From Agelas oroides (lineage: Eukaryota > Porifera > Demospongiae > Agelasida > Agelasidae), in the NCBI GenBank assembly GCA_949130485.1, contig OX422183.1, positions 18,445,934-18,509,933 on the forward strand: a stretch of DNA of 64,000 bases, in the 5' to 3' direction. This document shows positions 13,001-22,783 of the stretch, one piece after another; within the stretch, counting starts at the first letter, position 1; every line of letters begins with the position of its first letter. The position numbers were made by a program, and so were the translations under genes. Under the pieces are notes generated by a model. It did no database searches. It was not told where the DNA came from and worked only from the letters and a program-made list of their open reading frames with translations.

Positions 13001-16000
13001 TAATACAACTGGCAAACAGCTGTATCTTTGGATGATACAGAAATATATCGGACGTATACATATTTATTTTACCGACAATTTCCAAACGTAAACGGATTCC
13101 CAGGTTTTTCTGGGAATGATTGCGCATGTGCAAGCAGTCGATACCAGGCTGTCTTTCTCCTCCCACGCGGCCTGGGTACAAGGCTATACAGTGGGTAGAA
13201 GCATCTGAATGTGCTGTCTCTTTGTGCAGCTGTCCCTCGAAAATTGTTGCTACAAACAATAGTAACCAGTAGATGCGCTTGTGTGTGTGTTGTACATGTA
13301 TTTCAGTCATGTGATTATAAACAGTTTCCACTTGTACCTTATTGCATGAGTCAGCCTCATTCCCAGGCTACTCCCATCTGGGGGAGGAGTCTGGGAATGA
13401 GGCTATGAGTCAGCAGGTATTATGTTTGTGAGTGTGTGTGCCTTGTAATCAGAGAGTCGGTAGACTCTCTATGTAGGGATGGCGCCGACGCGCAATATAT
13501 GCAATACTTAAGCAAAAGCCGTATAACTTCACCACAAACACGCTAAAAGCTTATTTAAGCGCCCAGGCTTCCTCTTTGAGTGCCTTTGTGATCAGCAAGA
13601 CTCATACAAGTGGCCAAAAGCTACGCGGAAGACAGCTAAACACAAAAGTGTGCGCTAGCAAAAGTGCCATTTTTCTTATTCTTTGTTCCGACCACTTTGT
13701 AAATTATGATAACTCGAAAACAGCTCAAGTACTCACCTTGATTTTAGCACGAAACGGATGCTCATCACAGCGCTCAGCTTCCCAACCACTCAGCGTCTTC
13801 GTAGCTTCAAATTCACCCTGGTCAACAAAAGCCATTCACAACACTCTGAGGCTGCTGTCCGTTGCGAAGGACGCCATTTTCTAATTTTGTACGCATGCGC
13901 ACACAAAGTCTCGTTCCCAGACCGAAGACCACGGTCATTGGTCTGGAAGCGAGAGTACACAAGCGAGCGGGCGGGCATGGTTGGCACGGTTTTTTTCCCC
14001 CGCGGCATTGGGCAAGGTTTATGAACACCACGCAGGTAAGGCGCTGCATTCAGCTGCCTACTTGTAGCTACACTAAAACTAGCCTACTCACAGCTTCAGT
14101 GAACTGTAAAGCTAGGATAGTCTGTTGTCAGTATGATAGTTTTCTGTGCTGCAGCTGGTCAGTCGTCATGTGATTGACAACTGAATCATGAAATTGTTTT
14201 CACAAAGTTTGGTACAGAGAGTGGTTGGCCCTTCATCAGGTTCTAGCTGGCTATATTGCACATAATTGCCGAGCGCAGCGAAGCGGAGCGAGGCTTGGTA
14301 ATCGTGACGTAGCGCCTCGGTAGCCACGTTGCAGTCTCAGCCCCGGGAACGTCAAATGTATGTCACGATTTTGGCCCCCGGGGGCCCCCCGAAAGTTTGG
14401 CACACGTGATCTTCATCTGTTACTGTATACTGGGCATGAGTAAATACGTAAGCGATCGAGCGAGGTATTTTTAGCTCGACGTCCATCGCTCTTGACCTCG
14501 AGGCTAGATGGCGATAGCAAGCGAACGAGTTCGTAGTGAACGTCCAGTCAAGCTTCTATCGGTCGGTTAATGGTATTAAGCGAGCTCCGCGTAGCAATCT
14601 AGCTCGACTTCCAGCGATCAGCACAGTTTCTGGACTCCATTTGTGGGGATTAACGCTACCGAAAGAAAGTCATGCACTGTTCCATGAAGGCCATTCAACT
14701 GCTGCTGTTCAAAGACTCTTGGGTATTGCAGTCTGTCACTTAAGTGTCTACCCCACTCAGTATAGTGGCAATGCAAAGTAAATGAATATAAAACTCAACA
14801 CTTCTTATCCAACCTATGTCATTTCAACGGTTGGAATCAATTTCTCGAACACGGCGCCTACATGAGAGACTTTTAGGATTACATGAACTTCACAGTAACT
14901 CCTACATTTGCTACTTCATTTGTATTTGACAATTTCATTCCTACATATCATTCACTGCATGTTTGTAGTTGCCAGGCTCTGCTTTGCGCGAGGCTTGCTG
15001 CATGTCATGTACCCCGCTAGTTATTACACTTTTATCCAGGGAGGGCAGATATCACACTGGAATCACTACTAAACTGTCAATGCCACTTCAAGTTCTGGTG
15101 TTGTGGTTACACTTGAAATATTCTTCTTAGGCTTAGGTCTAACTGTAACTGAGATTAACATCAAAAAAAAAGTACGGAAACAAGACTTAAAAAACATTAA
15201 AAATGTAAAAAGATGTAGGGATGGCATGCCAAAAAGTATGCAAACAAGGTAGAGATGATGCATGAAAGCAAAGGTCTACATATTGGCAAAGCCCCATCCC
15301 TACATCTTTTTCACACTGCAGTTAGACAGTGCATGGGTAGTCTTTACTAGCAGTTCATGGCTGTAGCCTCATTCTCAGGCCATGCACTTTCTAGCTCCTC
15401 CCACATGGCCTGGGAACGAGGCTAATATTGTAGGTGGCTACCAATTAAGGTTAGTAGTTTTATTGCTAACTACTACTTGTAGTGACAGTGGTACCCTTGT
15501 TATATGCCTCTGGTATAACCTAGACAGTGAGCTCGAGTGGGCTGCAGACTGGTCATAGTAATCAGTGTGTAAAACTCAAGCACTCATGCACAGCGTTAAT
15601 AACTGCATGGATGGGTGCAGATTCAGCTCTCGAGCACGCTGTCTAACTGCAGTGTGAAAAAGATGTAGGGATGGGGCTTTGCCAATATGTAGACCTTTGC
15701 TTTCATGCATCATCTCTCTACCTTGTTTGCATACTTTTTGGCATGCCATCCCTACATCTTTTTACATTTTTAATGTTTTTTAACTCTTTGCACGCGGAAA
15801 TGATTTGTACATTACCGTTTATTAACGCGGAAATTAATGTTATCAGTCTGAGGTCAAAGTGGCAAGCGTTGCCTAGCAAGCCCTGGGCAGTGCCAGTGGG
15901 CTGATTTGCGTAGACAGCGTGTAACTAGGCTGGACTAGTTTATCTAAATAGCTGATCACTGCTAGGTAAGCAATTTGTACTTGTTTGAAGCCATTATCTG

Positions 16001-19000
16001 CGGCTTTACATCGTAGCTTACCAGTGATTCGAAACGGCGCCGATTTTCTCACTTGTTGCCTACAGCCTTGACAGATTCACCCGATTTCCAAGTTATCTAA
16101 AGGTAGTACTCCAACCTGGAGTGAAAACTGGAGGCCGTTTGCTCCCCGTGTTGAAGAGAAAGCTTCGTGTTTAGCAGCCCTTGGTCAAATTCACGATCAC
16201 TCGCGAACTAGCACCGCCCCTTCCTGCCTTTTATGAGATCAATGTAAGTGGAAAGGTGTGGCCTAGACTTATTACTACTCAATAGACAGGGATTTACTCT
16301 AACTTCTTGTTTGGCTTTACTATTGCGTGGTTCTGCTTTTCCTAAGATCCCGTGCAGATTTATGTGCACTTCGCGTAGGCTAAATTAATCACGTATGCAT
16401 ATATATATCTGCACTTCGCGTGCAAAGAGTTAAGTCTTTTTTTACAAGTGCTGACTTGGTTCCCCTCCCCCCCATAAAAATACTAAAAACCTCAAAGCAA
16501 CATATGTTATGAACATTAATTTTACTCCACTATGGCTTCAGAATCAACCTCAGAGACCAGAGCAGGGAGGACGCAATCACGTGATAGCTGCAATTAACTA
16601 ACATTCCAAGATCAAGAAGTGTGGATACAAGCTAAAGGAACTGCTCTATGGAGAAAGTAGCGATGAGTGCAATGGGCGTGCAAGGTTTTCGACAAAACTG
16701 AACATGTCTGACAGTTAAAATGGCCTCCCGTGACTCGCCTAGCGTTAAACCGGCAACTTACAAGCTTAGCCTGCGAGGTGAGCCATAATAACCAACTTTG
16801 ACTAGCCAGTTGGCTTCAGCTTAGTTGAAAACCCCATGCACCCATCGCGACTTAGTCTACAGAGCGATCCTTGTAGCTTGCATCCATGATTCATGCCCTT
16901 GGAATGCCATCAGAGAGTGCTAATTGTCACTATGTCACTGCTCAGAGACCATAAAAATCAAAATGTGCCAAGAGGCATGCCTCCACGCCTCCTAGTGATC
17001 CATATAGGCTTGAAAGCAACACAGCCTGGCTTATTGGGCCACTGTTCCCCCCCCCCCTCCCAAGTCCTGTGTGAAACCCTGCGTATACATATTCAATGCT
17101 AAGCATTATCACACACACAATAGAGCCCAGCTACAAAGCCAGTGGTGTAGGAGGGTAGTAATAACAGTATGCATCAACTCTCTCACTGCAGCGGAAAGGA
17201 ATAAGGAGTGCAGTAATAGTGGCACTTGCAGTAGTAAGACTTGCAGCAGTGATGCCACTGGCAGTAAGGCTAGACGGGTTGGATACTACTGGGGGTTCTA
17301 CCAGGGTCTGACAACAGTTGTCTATGTTTTAATTTTAAATGGATTGGCTTGGTGGATTGTGTTTGCTGTTGCTGCCTCCACACCCCCAAATGATAGTAAG
17401 TTGCTTTGTTGTACATCATGCATTCTATATACCAAGTTTCTAGTATACGTAGGTACTATATTTCTTCGATCAGACGCTGCGGCTACTATTTTTTTCACTG
17501 CATGTTACTGTGTGGTTACTATTTGAGGGCGGCGTTTATTTCTTTGGAAAGCCCATTGACATCAACGACGGCTGGATAAGGTACGTATGAGCGATGCAGT
17601 GACGACTGTTAGATGCTGTCAGTAGTAAGCGCAGCCTCTCAGTCCTGCTGTCAGCCCATTGACTATCGTCAGAAATTTTTCGCATACGTCTGCATGTGCC
17701 ATGTGTAGTAACTGTGGCTACTATTCGAGGGCGGCATTTATTTCAATCAGAGCTCCTGATTGTGCGACTAGTATTCGAGGGCGGTGACTATTCTAAGAAA
17801 TACGGTACATGGGTTTACAAAGCAAGTAGTCTCGTGCCCAGACCTCATCTGGCACTTTCAGTATAACATGCAGGTGTAATGCTGAAAACGATCCATGCTT
17901 GGATTGGTTTTGGTCTGGGATCGACACTACAAAGCGAGAGAGGATGTCAACCCCTATCAGAGTTCTGACTACACAGCTGTCGAGTGTGTGACTGAAGCAT
18001 TCATTACAACCTGTACAGTACATATTAATAGAGGATTGTAGGTAGGGCTGGTGGTTGTCCGGTGGTTGTAGCTCAGTTGTACTGCTCAAGCCAGGGACCC
18101 TTGGTTCAATTTCTGGTGACTGTCTGCTATTCACTTTCCTCTATTTGACCTAATACCGTAAAATCGGGGTATTAAGCACCGGTGCCTATTTTCAAAATTA
18201 GCACCCAGAATGGGTGCTTATTTTCGAGGGGTGCTTATTTTCATAAGGTGCTAATAAACGCATGTAATAGCGTGCAATTGTGTGGGAACGGATTAGCTGT
18301 GTAGATTTTAGGCCTAGAGGTTATTTTTCTGCTAATTTCTCTCCAATGTTTACCACAACCAGAGATACAGTCAGCAATTGACCGATCGTTGCCAACCCCC
18401 GCCCACTAATGTAAAGCGCCTGGAACCAACGAATCCGTGAGCGGGTTTTGCTAATTCCTGGATATGTTTTACCAAGAAACCTTGCCTAATTTCGGTTTTT
18501 ATCCCGTGTCGATGGCTTGCTTACAATTGGAGATAGACACTGGCGAAAAGTAGCTGCTACGTTCGAAGAAGCCGAATCAGCAAATTCACTTCCGATCGTT
18601 GCCAACCCCCGCCCACTAATGTAAAACGCCTGGAACCAACGAATCTGTGAGCGGGTTTTGCTAATTCCTGGATATGTTTTACCAAGAAACCTTGCCTAAT
18701 TTCGGTTTTTATCCCGTGTCGATGGCTTGCTTACAATTGGAGATAGACACTGGCGAAAAGTAGCTGCTACGTTCGAAGAAGCCGAATCAGCAAATTCTCT
18801 TCCGATCGTTGCCAACCCCCGCCCACTAATGTAAAGCGCCTGGAACCAACGAATCTGTGAGCGGGTTTTGCTAATTCCTGGATATGTTTTACCAAGAAAC
18901 CTTGCCTAATTTCGGTTTTTATCCCGTGTCGATGGCTTGCTTACAATTGGAGATAGACACTGGCGAAAAGTAGCTGCTACGTTCGAAGAAGCCGAATCAG

Positions 19001-22000
19001 CAAATTCACTTCCGATCGTTGCCAACCCCCGCCCACTAATGTAAAGCGCCTGGAACCAACGAATCTGTGAGCGGGTTTTGCTAATTCCTGGATATGTTTT
19101 ACCAAGAAACCTTGCCTAATTTCGGTTTTTATCCCGTGTCGATGGCTTGCTTACAATTGGAGATAGACACTGGCGAAAAGTAGCCGCTACGTTCGAAGAA
19201 GCCGAATCAGCAAATTCACTTCCGTTTTCACGGAAAGGGTGCCTTTTCATGTGGGGTGCCTATTTTTGTATGGGTGCTTATAAATGTGATGTGATTGTTG
19301 TAATTATATTCATGGGGTAATTATTTTGTGTGGGTGCTTATTATCCCGATTTTACGGTAATGTTAGCCGGTCTTTATTTCCAACTGAAGCAAGATGTTCT
19401 AAGAACGACCAAGCTACTCTGATTCACCCACACAACATGTGCCACAACTACCATGCCCCATGCATTAACTTAAAGGTGTCTAGTATTAGTTGCATGTGTG
19501 AATGATTGTTCCTCTCTACCCTAGACTCAAGGCGCCGCATCACTCGTGATGTTCTCGTGGCATTCTGTTTGTCTGTTGCTGCCCTTGTCCTTGCCATAGT
19601 GGCCGTGATCTTCATCATTCCCTACCGCAAATGTGAGCTTAAAAGCATACACTGAAACTGAAGACGTAGGAGTGTAGGGTGTTAGAGCTCTGCAAAAGCC
19701 TGCATAAAACATGTAAGGTACAATTGTATCCATAGTTTAAAAGGGAATCTAAATCCTGTAGGTCCCAAGGGCTTCATCGTTGTATAAAGTATCTATACTA
19801 TAGCCAATCAAATTGTGTAGGCAACACACTACCTAGTGACATCTACATTTGTGTACTTATATAGTAAATTCACGGAATCAGTGAGCTCTCTCACAAGCGT
19901 ATTTACTTTTCATATGCAATTGAAGGTTATGGTAGCACTGGTTCATATTTTCCCAAAGTCGATATGCAGACATTCATTGCTCAAAGTGAAGAAAGATTTT
20001 ACTGCAGTAGCTAATACTACATCAGGCATGAAAAGTGATGGAAGTGAGCATAGCAATAAAATGTGAAAACATTGACAGTGAAGCTGTGTTTAAGCCACTC
20101 GGCAGTTTAAAGTGTCTACCACAGAATGCGAACTGCCTGCAGCGACAATGGACACGCCCACTACTTTGTGGAAGTGACCCGCTTCCTCACCTCTCACTAC
20201 TGAAGCTTGCCAGCCTACTGCTAGCATCGGGAGCATCTTCTGCCTTGTGTTCTACGCTCGGCTACGCCTCGCACTTCACACTCAGCCCCCACCCCCCAAC
20301 ACCCCCCATCCCCCTTAACTTAGTGAACAGTTGATATACGCTATTCAAACATATAGCTATATAGTTATTCTAGTAAGATTTTTGTGTATGAGTCTTGTGT
20401 TTTTATACCACTTTCTGATACATTTTATACATATGTTAGTCAACTTATAAATTATTTGTTTCTATAGGTAGAAGTGAATGTAAGGGTGACTATGGTCAGA
20501 TGGGAGTGTCCCACAAAGTTGCTACTGGGTAAGCAATTCAACTACTTGTTTTATCTTATCCTGCTGTGTGCACACGTATGAAGCAGGATAAAGTAATTGG
20601 TTGTGTCTGTCTGTCTGTCAGTCAGTCACTCTGTCTTGCCTCAAAATATTGGGGAAAAAACTAAAACAAAACAGTGGGAGTGTACCGTGTGTGTACCGGG
20701 ATTGTACCGTGTCTTATTCACAGGCTCCCCCACTTCAGAACGAGAACCTTGTAATTGTGAAGGTGGGAGAGCCTGGTATCGTTTCTTCTCATGTGAGTGA
20801 CATCAAGGGTAGAAAGGTGGCGACTTGTATGTGGGCATACCTGAGGGCTCAGAACGGCAAGAAGAGTGAGGGTACCAGGCAACTTACCTAGCTATCAGAT
20901 GAAATTTGAGCATGAACAATGTTGGAACGACATGTGAAAAATTGCCTCTTTGCTCTGAAAATTTTGCTATTTTTTCGATTACGTCATGCTCACGTGTTAA
21001 AATACCAGTTTCTCCTTCAGTCTATAATGTTAGCATGCGGGAGAGCCTGGGAATGAGGCTGTGTACCTACTGTATAGCGCAAAATTTTTGAGGGTCTAAA
21101 TTTTTGCGAATGGTGGTTTTTGAAGATTTCGTTGAAATGATTTCGCGAATTTGCTGTCTAAACCATGCGCATGCCGTAACGTAATGTATTATGGATGTGG
21201 CATACAAGCAAGTTCTATCTAATACACACTGTCTACACCGTCGTCCACGCTTGAGCTTGCAGCTGTCAGCAAAGCGATGCCTACTTGAGGGTATCTCTTT
21301 GGAGAGCGTCCCTTGCGGATTCGGCAGCATAGTCCCGGGATGTTGTCCATCGACGCTCTTACACGTGAAAATTGTAGTTTACATGTCAAAAACGTTCGTT
21401 GAAATAATTTCGCGAACGGTTCAAAATTTGTGAAATTCGCGAAATTAAAGACCCGCAAAAAATTTAGTGCTATACAGTTTGTATTCAACAATCACTCTAT
21501 TACATCACAGTGCACTATAGGCCATTTCCCATACATCATTAGCAGACACTGGGAAACGCTATGCCTTGCTGCATAATAGACTCAGAGAGCCTCCACTGTC
21601 ATGTCTCATCAATGTTCTTGCCTCCCAACATTAGCAGCATTAGCCACACTCCAGATCACTTAGTTGAACTGGATAGCCAGGAAGCAAAACTGACTCAGGA
21701 CTGCAGCCAGCTCAAAACTCTATATAGCCATTTCAACATACGTGTCTGTTTACAACTTAGTGATAATTATCATGCATGCATGTCATACTGACTACAATGT
21801 ATGTTTTCAACCCTCATCTGTAGTGATAACCCAGAAGAGGTGAAGATAAAGGATGCAGTAAGCTTTGAGATACATAATACCATAAACTCGGGAACATGTA
21901 CTTTTATTTCAGAATTGCACAGTTTTGCGGTGCCGATCACATAGGGTACCTATAATCATGGGGTACCATCCCACGAGGCTAAATATACTGCAGTGCAAAT

Positions 22001-22698
22001 GCAGCCATAGCAATGCCGCAGTGCTGATGAAGCTACTGCTTGACTAGTCTGCACATATGAACAGACCTACTGCCATCTGCTGTTAATCTTTGGCATCGCT
22101 GTTGACGGTTGTTGCCCTGCTGCTGCTCCTGGGACAGCTAAAGTTTAGTTTCGTCTTCGAAGCAACTTCGCCCACAGGGCCGGTTATGGGATGATGGGTA
22201 CTAATATTCATAGCGGCTTCTCGCTTATGTTCATGTGGGTACTACTATTTAGGAAATTGATAGCAACAGTTTGATAGGTACTTATATTCACAGGGTACTT
22301 GTAATTGATGGGTATTTATACACCCAAGTTTACGGTAATATGTTCTTCACTAACTTAGTTCCAATGTGTTCCCACTGATTTTTGCCCATCTATAATTTAG
22401 TTGCTGGTGGCTAAAATGTTTTATTTTGCTACATTGATGCAAATCTACAAAACCATCCCCCAATGAGGGATACAACTTTTATGCTACCCATTATCTAAGA
22501 AACACCACTTTAGAAGAGAGATCAGTAACATTCTTATTATGTTATGCATAGTAACGGTTATATCATGAACTTTTGTACACCGTGGTTTATTGATTAGTAT
22601 ACTAAGTACAGTAGGACACATAGTGTTAGAACTCACAGGTGCAAATGCATACATTCACTGTATTATATCACTTCTCATCTCTACAGGATGACTTCTAA
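3699..22698 (+). CDS. Gene A: Sushi-domain membrane protein with four-TM exon block (5' partial)
   Basis: Exons 3699-3875, 9335-9436, 11562-11660, 17192-17395, 19525-19632, 20468-20528, 21824-21857 and 22687-22698 all have GT/AG borders and one continuous reading frame ending in D-A-D-D-F-stop. In order: a Sushi/CCP domain (four Cys, one Trp), four exons each with one hydrophobic segment, and an acidic tail. The first exon seen starts in phase 1, so signal peptide and further ectodomain exons must lie upstream, probably outside the window. Sushi domains are extracellular binding modules, so a cell-surface receptor or adhesion role is inferred. TM exons and tail are paralogous to gene C; the last exon and 3' flank are paralogous to gene B. 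The first five exons are phase 1-1, so any could be skipped without frameshift, and whether all four TM exons are used together is unknown. AATAAA lies at 22778-22783. Confidence 0.75.
3967..4024. repeat. (AC)n microsatellite
   Basis: About 28 AC units within the intron after the Sushi exon. Confidence 0.95.
4372..5010. mobile_element. TAGCCTCG-family TIR element, 9-bp target duplication
   Basis: The ends are inverted repeats of roughly 48 bp starting TAGCCTCGTACCCAGGCCGT. Each end can itself fold, because the ACGGCCTGG motif is repeated inverted. It is flanked by perfect CTGCTCCTG at 4363-4371 and 5011-5019. The paralogous repeat at 22123-22131 has one CTGCTCCTG and no insert, which proves the insertion. 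No transposase is inside; a non-autonomous element. Confidence 0.9.
5123..5211. mobile_element. Short TAGCCTTG-family MITE
   Basis: An 89-bp fold-back: TAGCCTTGTTCCCAGCCCAC at left, inverted GGGAGTGGCCTGGGAATGAG at right. It is inserted in the same host repeat as 4372-5010 and absent from the copy near 22230. Target duplication is unclear (ACTATA on both sides). Confidence 0.65.
5300..5425. repeat. AC-rich imperfect microsatellite
   Basis: ACACAC runs broken by ATAC and TACAC steps. Confidence 0.85.
5815..5836. repeat. (C)22 homopolymer
   Basis: An uninterrupted run of about 22 C. Length may be affected by sequencing error. Confidence 0.95.
5972..6460. repeat. 16-bp minisatellite, about 30 copies
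   Basis: The unit is GTATCAGCATCGTCCC, with C/T and A/G variants and a few CACCATCATC units near the right end. As 16 is not a multiple of 3, the open frames across it carry a 16-residue repeat and are by-products. It sits in the intron between the Sushi and first TM exons of gene A. Confidence 0.95.
6475..7821. other. Intron of gene A, no recognised feature
   Basis: AT-rich intron with two copies of CTTGTAGTGTAGGATTAC near 7320 and 7374. No exon with domain similarity is visible. Confidence 0.5.
7822..8443. mobile_element. TAGCCTTG-family TIR element (622 bp)
   Basis: The left end TAGCCTTGTTCCCAGGCCCC is inverted at the right end (GGGACCTGGGAATGAGGCTA). Flanks are CCGCTAGTG (7813-7821) and GCGCTAGTG (8444-8452), 8 of 9 identical. 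Internal sequence matches 54610-55006 in opposite orientation. A further TAGCCTTATTCCCAGGCC end at about 8204 suggests a nested copy. Confidence 0.75.
9071..9214. mobile_element. Palindromic MITE (CATTCAAAGTGCTGTAG ends)
   Basis: Ends and the inner pair TTCCATTAAGGG/CCCTTAATGGA are inverted. Same family as 2734-2874. It ends 120 bp before the first TM exon of gene A. Confidence 0.65.
9335..9436 (+). CDS. Gene A exon: TM segment 1
   Basis: Encodes PLQSWHIGLLVVGVLAW and then a continuous hydrophobic stretch to GMLVACG. Acceptor ctctccctag, donor GTGAGT, phase 1-1. Paralogue of 45618-45740 in gene C, which shares WHI, LGVLA and VACG at matching positions. Confidence 0.85.
9824..10139. mobile_element. 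TAGTCTC-family TIR element (316 bp)
   Basis: The inverted ends include a CAAGTCCAAATCCTTGG block near the left end and CCAAGGATTTGGACTTG near the right. Flanks CCGCTGCCC (9815-9823) and CCGCCGCCC (10140-10148) match in 8 of 9. No coding content recognised. Confidence 0.8.
10361..10992. mobile_element. TAGTCTTG-family TIR element (632 bp), perfect 9-bp duplication
   Basis: Terminal inverted repeats of about 75 bp start TAGTCTTGTGCCCAGACCCC. The flanks are identical: CACCTTCTT at 10352-10360 and 10993-11001. On the minus strand, 10638-10844 is open (MPRLNASFTEMTINKTIGEA and on), possibly a captured first exon; the protein is not recognised. Confidence 0.88.
11562..11660 (+). CDS. Gene A exon: TM segment 2
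   Basis: Encodes HACCWTVFITILFVTIVGIP and on to YGCKKG: one hydrophobic segment followed by Lys-Lys. Acceptor cccctctccccag. The donor is the weak GTTTGA, identical in the gene C paralogue (47152-47250, also 99 bp). Phase 1-1. Confidence 0.85.
11727..11908. repeat. 11-bp minisatellite, about 16 copies
   Basis: The unit is GCATCACCAGT with GTATCACC and GCATCACCG variants, located 67 bp after the TM2 exon donor. Confidence 0.95.
12658..13186. mobile_element. TAGCCTCG-family TIR element (529 bp)
   Basis: Left TAGCCTCGTACCCAGGCTGC and right GCGGCCTGGGTACAAGGCTA are inverted; a second inverted pair (ACTGCTTGTGCATGCGC / TTGCGCATGTGCAAGCAGT) extends the TIRs. It is flanked by TACAGTGTGTAG and TACAGTGGGTAG, longer than the 9 bp usual for the family. 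No recognised gene inside. Confidence 0.7.
13353..13405. mobile_element. 53-bp fold-back MITE of the TAGCCTC family
   Basis: A near-perfect hairpin, AGCCTCATTCCCAGGCTACT against the inverted GGAGTCTGGGAATGAGGCT. ATGAGTCA occurs on both sides as a target duplication overlapping the end bases. Confidence 0.7.
13460..15180. other. Intron of gene A with transposon-like sequence, no gene supported
   Basis: A TGTAGGGATGG end motif occurs at about 13465, shared with the repeats at 15196 and 36874. CG-rich promoter-like stretches occur near 13890-14030 and 14270-14530 (GAGCGCAGCGAAGCGGAGCG). Short open frames on both strands show no recognisable domain. Confidence 0.45.
15184..15330. repeat. Left arm of a long inverted repeat
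   Basis: Arm of about 147 bp with its inverse at 15638-15783. Each arm contains a unit bounded by AAGATGTAGGGATGG and CCATCCCTACATCTT plus matching sequence on both outer sides, so the inverted copy is larger than the small MITE inside. Confidence 0.85.
15362..15424. mobile_element. 63-bp TAGCCTCA fold-back MITE
   Basis: TAGCCTCATTCTCAGGCCAT at left and inverted ATGGCCTGGGAACGAGGCTA at right. No clear target duplication. It lies in the spacer of the 15184/15638 inverted repeat. Confidence 0.65.
15638..15783. repeat. Right arm of the long inverted repeat
   Basis: Inverse of 15184-15330. The arm runs into TTAA, where another element (15784-16429) is inserted. Confidence 0.85.
15784..16429. 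mobile_element. TTAA-targeting TIR element (646 bp), non-autonomous
   Basis: Ends CTCTTTGCACGCGGAAATG (left) and CACTTCGCGTGCAAAGAG (right) are inverted and flanked by TTAA at 15780-15783 and 16430-16433. TTAA duplications are typical of piggyBac and Kolobok superfamilies; no transposase is present to choose between them. Confidence 0.8.
17192..17395 (+). CDS. Gene A exon: Cys-rich loop and TM segment 3
   Basis: Encodes AERNKECSNSGTCSSKTCSS, then SKARRVGYYWGFYQGL and a hydrophobic segment with LNGLAWWIVFAVAAS. Acceptor ctctcactgcag, donor GTAAGT, phase 1-1. Paralogue 48397-48561 in gene C is 39 bp shorter and shares GL, AWWI and AV.AS. The positive KARR lies on the N-terminal side of the segment. 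Confidence 0.85.
17452..17806. mobile_element. TIR element with TACCGTATTTCTT-like ends (355 bp)
   Basis: The left end TACTATATTTCTTCGA and right end TCTAAGAAATACGGTA are inverted. Inside, the phrase ACTATTYGAGGGCGG occurs three times (about 17518, 17719, 17771). Boundaries approximate. Confidence 0.5.
17827..17929. mobile_element. 103-bp TAGTCTCG-family MITE
   Basis: TAGTCTCGTGCCCAGACCTC at left and TGGTCTGGGATCGACACTA at right. Flanks CAAAGCAAG (17818-17826) and CAAAGCGAG (17930-17938), 8 of 9 identical. Confidence 0.75.
18035..18140 (+). repeat. tRNA-derived SINE
   Basis: A-box-like TTGTAGCTCAGTTG, conserved GCTCAAGCCAGGG, B-box-like GGTTCAATTTC, then TATTCACTTTCCTCTATTT, matching the tail of the copy at 29018. 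Confidence 0.6.
18154..19359. mobile_element. TIR element containing four 210-bp tandem repeats
   Basis: The left end TACCGTAAAATCGGGGTATT is inverted at the right end (TATCCCGATTTTACGGTA). Near both ends the phrase GGGTGCTTATTTT or GGGTGCCTATTTTTG is repeated. The interior is four near-identical 210-bp units beginning CGATCGTTGCCAACCCCCGC at about 18383, 18593, 18803 and 19013. Same end type as 21878-22337. Confidence 0.8.
18383..19224. repeat. 210-bp tandem repeat, four copies
   Basis: Copies differ at only a few positions (for example AATCCGTGAG versus AATCTGTGAG, AGTAGCTGC versus AGTAGCCGC), so amplification is recent relative to the surrounding repeats. Confidence 0.92.
19525..19632 (+). 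CDS. Gene A exon: TM segment 4
   Basis: Encodes SRRRITRDVLVAFCLSVAAL, a hydrophobic run, then IPYRKC: basic residues on both sides of one membrane segment. Acceptor ctctctaccctag, donor GTGAGC, phase 1-1. Paralogue 49489-49623 in gene C shares VAFC.SVAAL and IAIVAVIF. Confidence 0.87.
20468..20528 (+). CDS. Gene A exon: cytoplasmic tail part 1
   Basis: Encodes RSECKGDYGQMGVSHKVATG. Acceptor tttctatag, donor GTAAGC, phase 1 in and phase 2 out. The gene C paralogue (50321-50385) shares the C.GD.GQ core. Confidence 0.75.
20601..20891 (+). pseudogene. Unidentified ORF fragment in a repeat
   Basis: A 96-residue open frame includes VIVKVGEPGIVSSHVSDIKG and a basic C-terminal part ending EGTRQLT. 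It lies in the gene A intron between tail exons, next to AGAGCCTGG/CCTGGGAATGAGGCT motifs of the TAGCCTC family near 21035-21060. Probably coding-derived repeat sequence; no family recognised. Confidence 0.25.
21070..21477. mobile_element. TIR element with CTGTATAGCGCAAAATTTTT ends (408 bp)
   Basis: The left end is inverted at the right (AAAAAATTTAGTGCTATACAG). A second inverted pair, ATTTCGCGAA with TTTCGCGAA, lies inside. No coding sequence recognised. Confidence 0.65.
21824..21857 (+). CDS. Gene A exon: cytoplasmic tail part 2 (34 bp)
   Basis: Small exon encoding DNPEEVKIKDA between acceptor catctgtag and donor GTAAGC. It joins TM exons to the terminal exon in frame (phase 2 in, 0 out). 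Gene C lacks an equivalent exon. Confidence 0.6.
21878..22337. mobile_element. TIR repeat (TACCATAAACTCGGG), uninterrupted copy
   Basis: TACCATAAACTCGGG at left, AAGTTTACGGTA at right. Copy of 4026-5309 without the insertions; it contains the single empty target CTGCTCCTG at 22123-22131. It begins 20 bp after a gene A exon. Confidence 0.75.
22687..22698 (+). CDS. Gene A terminal coding exon (D-D-F-stop)
   Basis: GATGACTTCTAA after acceptor catctctacag. The homologous exon of gene B at 38189 reads E-D-F-stop with nearly identical 3' flank. Confidence 0.8.
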   Translation, partial: DDF

Positions 22699-22777
22699 AG
22701 AATAATATAGACACAGTTTATGTCGACTAAAACTAACAATTACTATATTATGTTAGCTAGTTGAATTTCAAAGTGAC

Positions 22778-22783
22778 AATAAA
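22778..22783 (+). terminator. Polyadenylation signal of gene A
   Basis: AATAAA 80 bp after the stop codon; absent from the otherwise similar gene B 3' flank. Confidence 0.6.
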
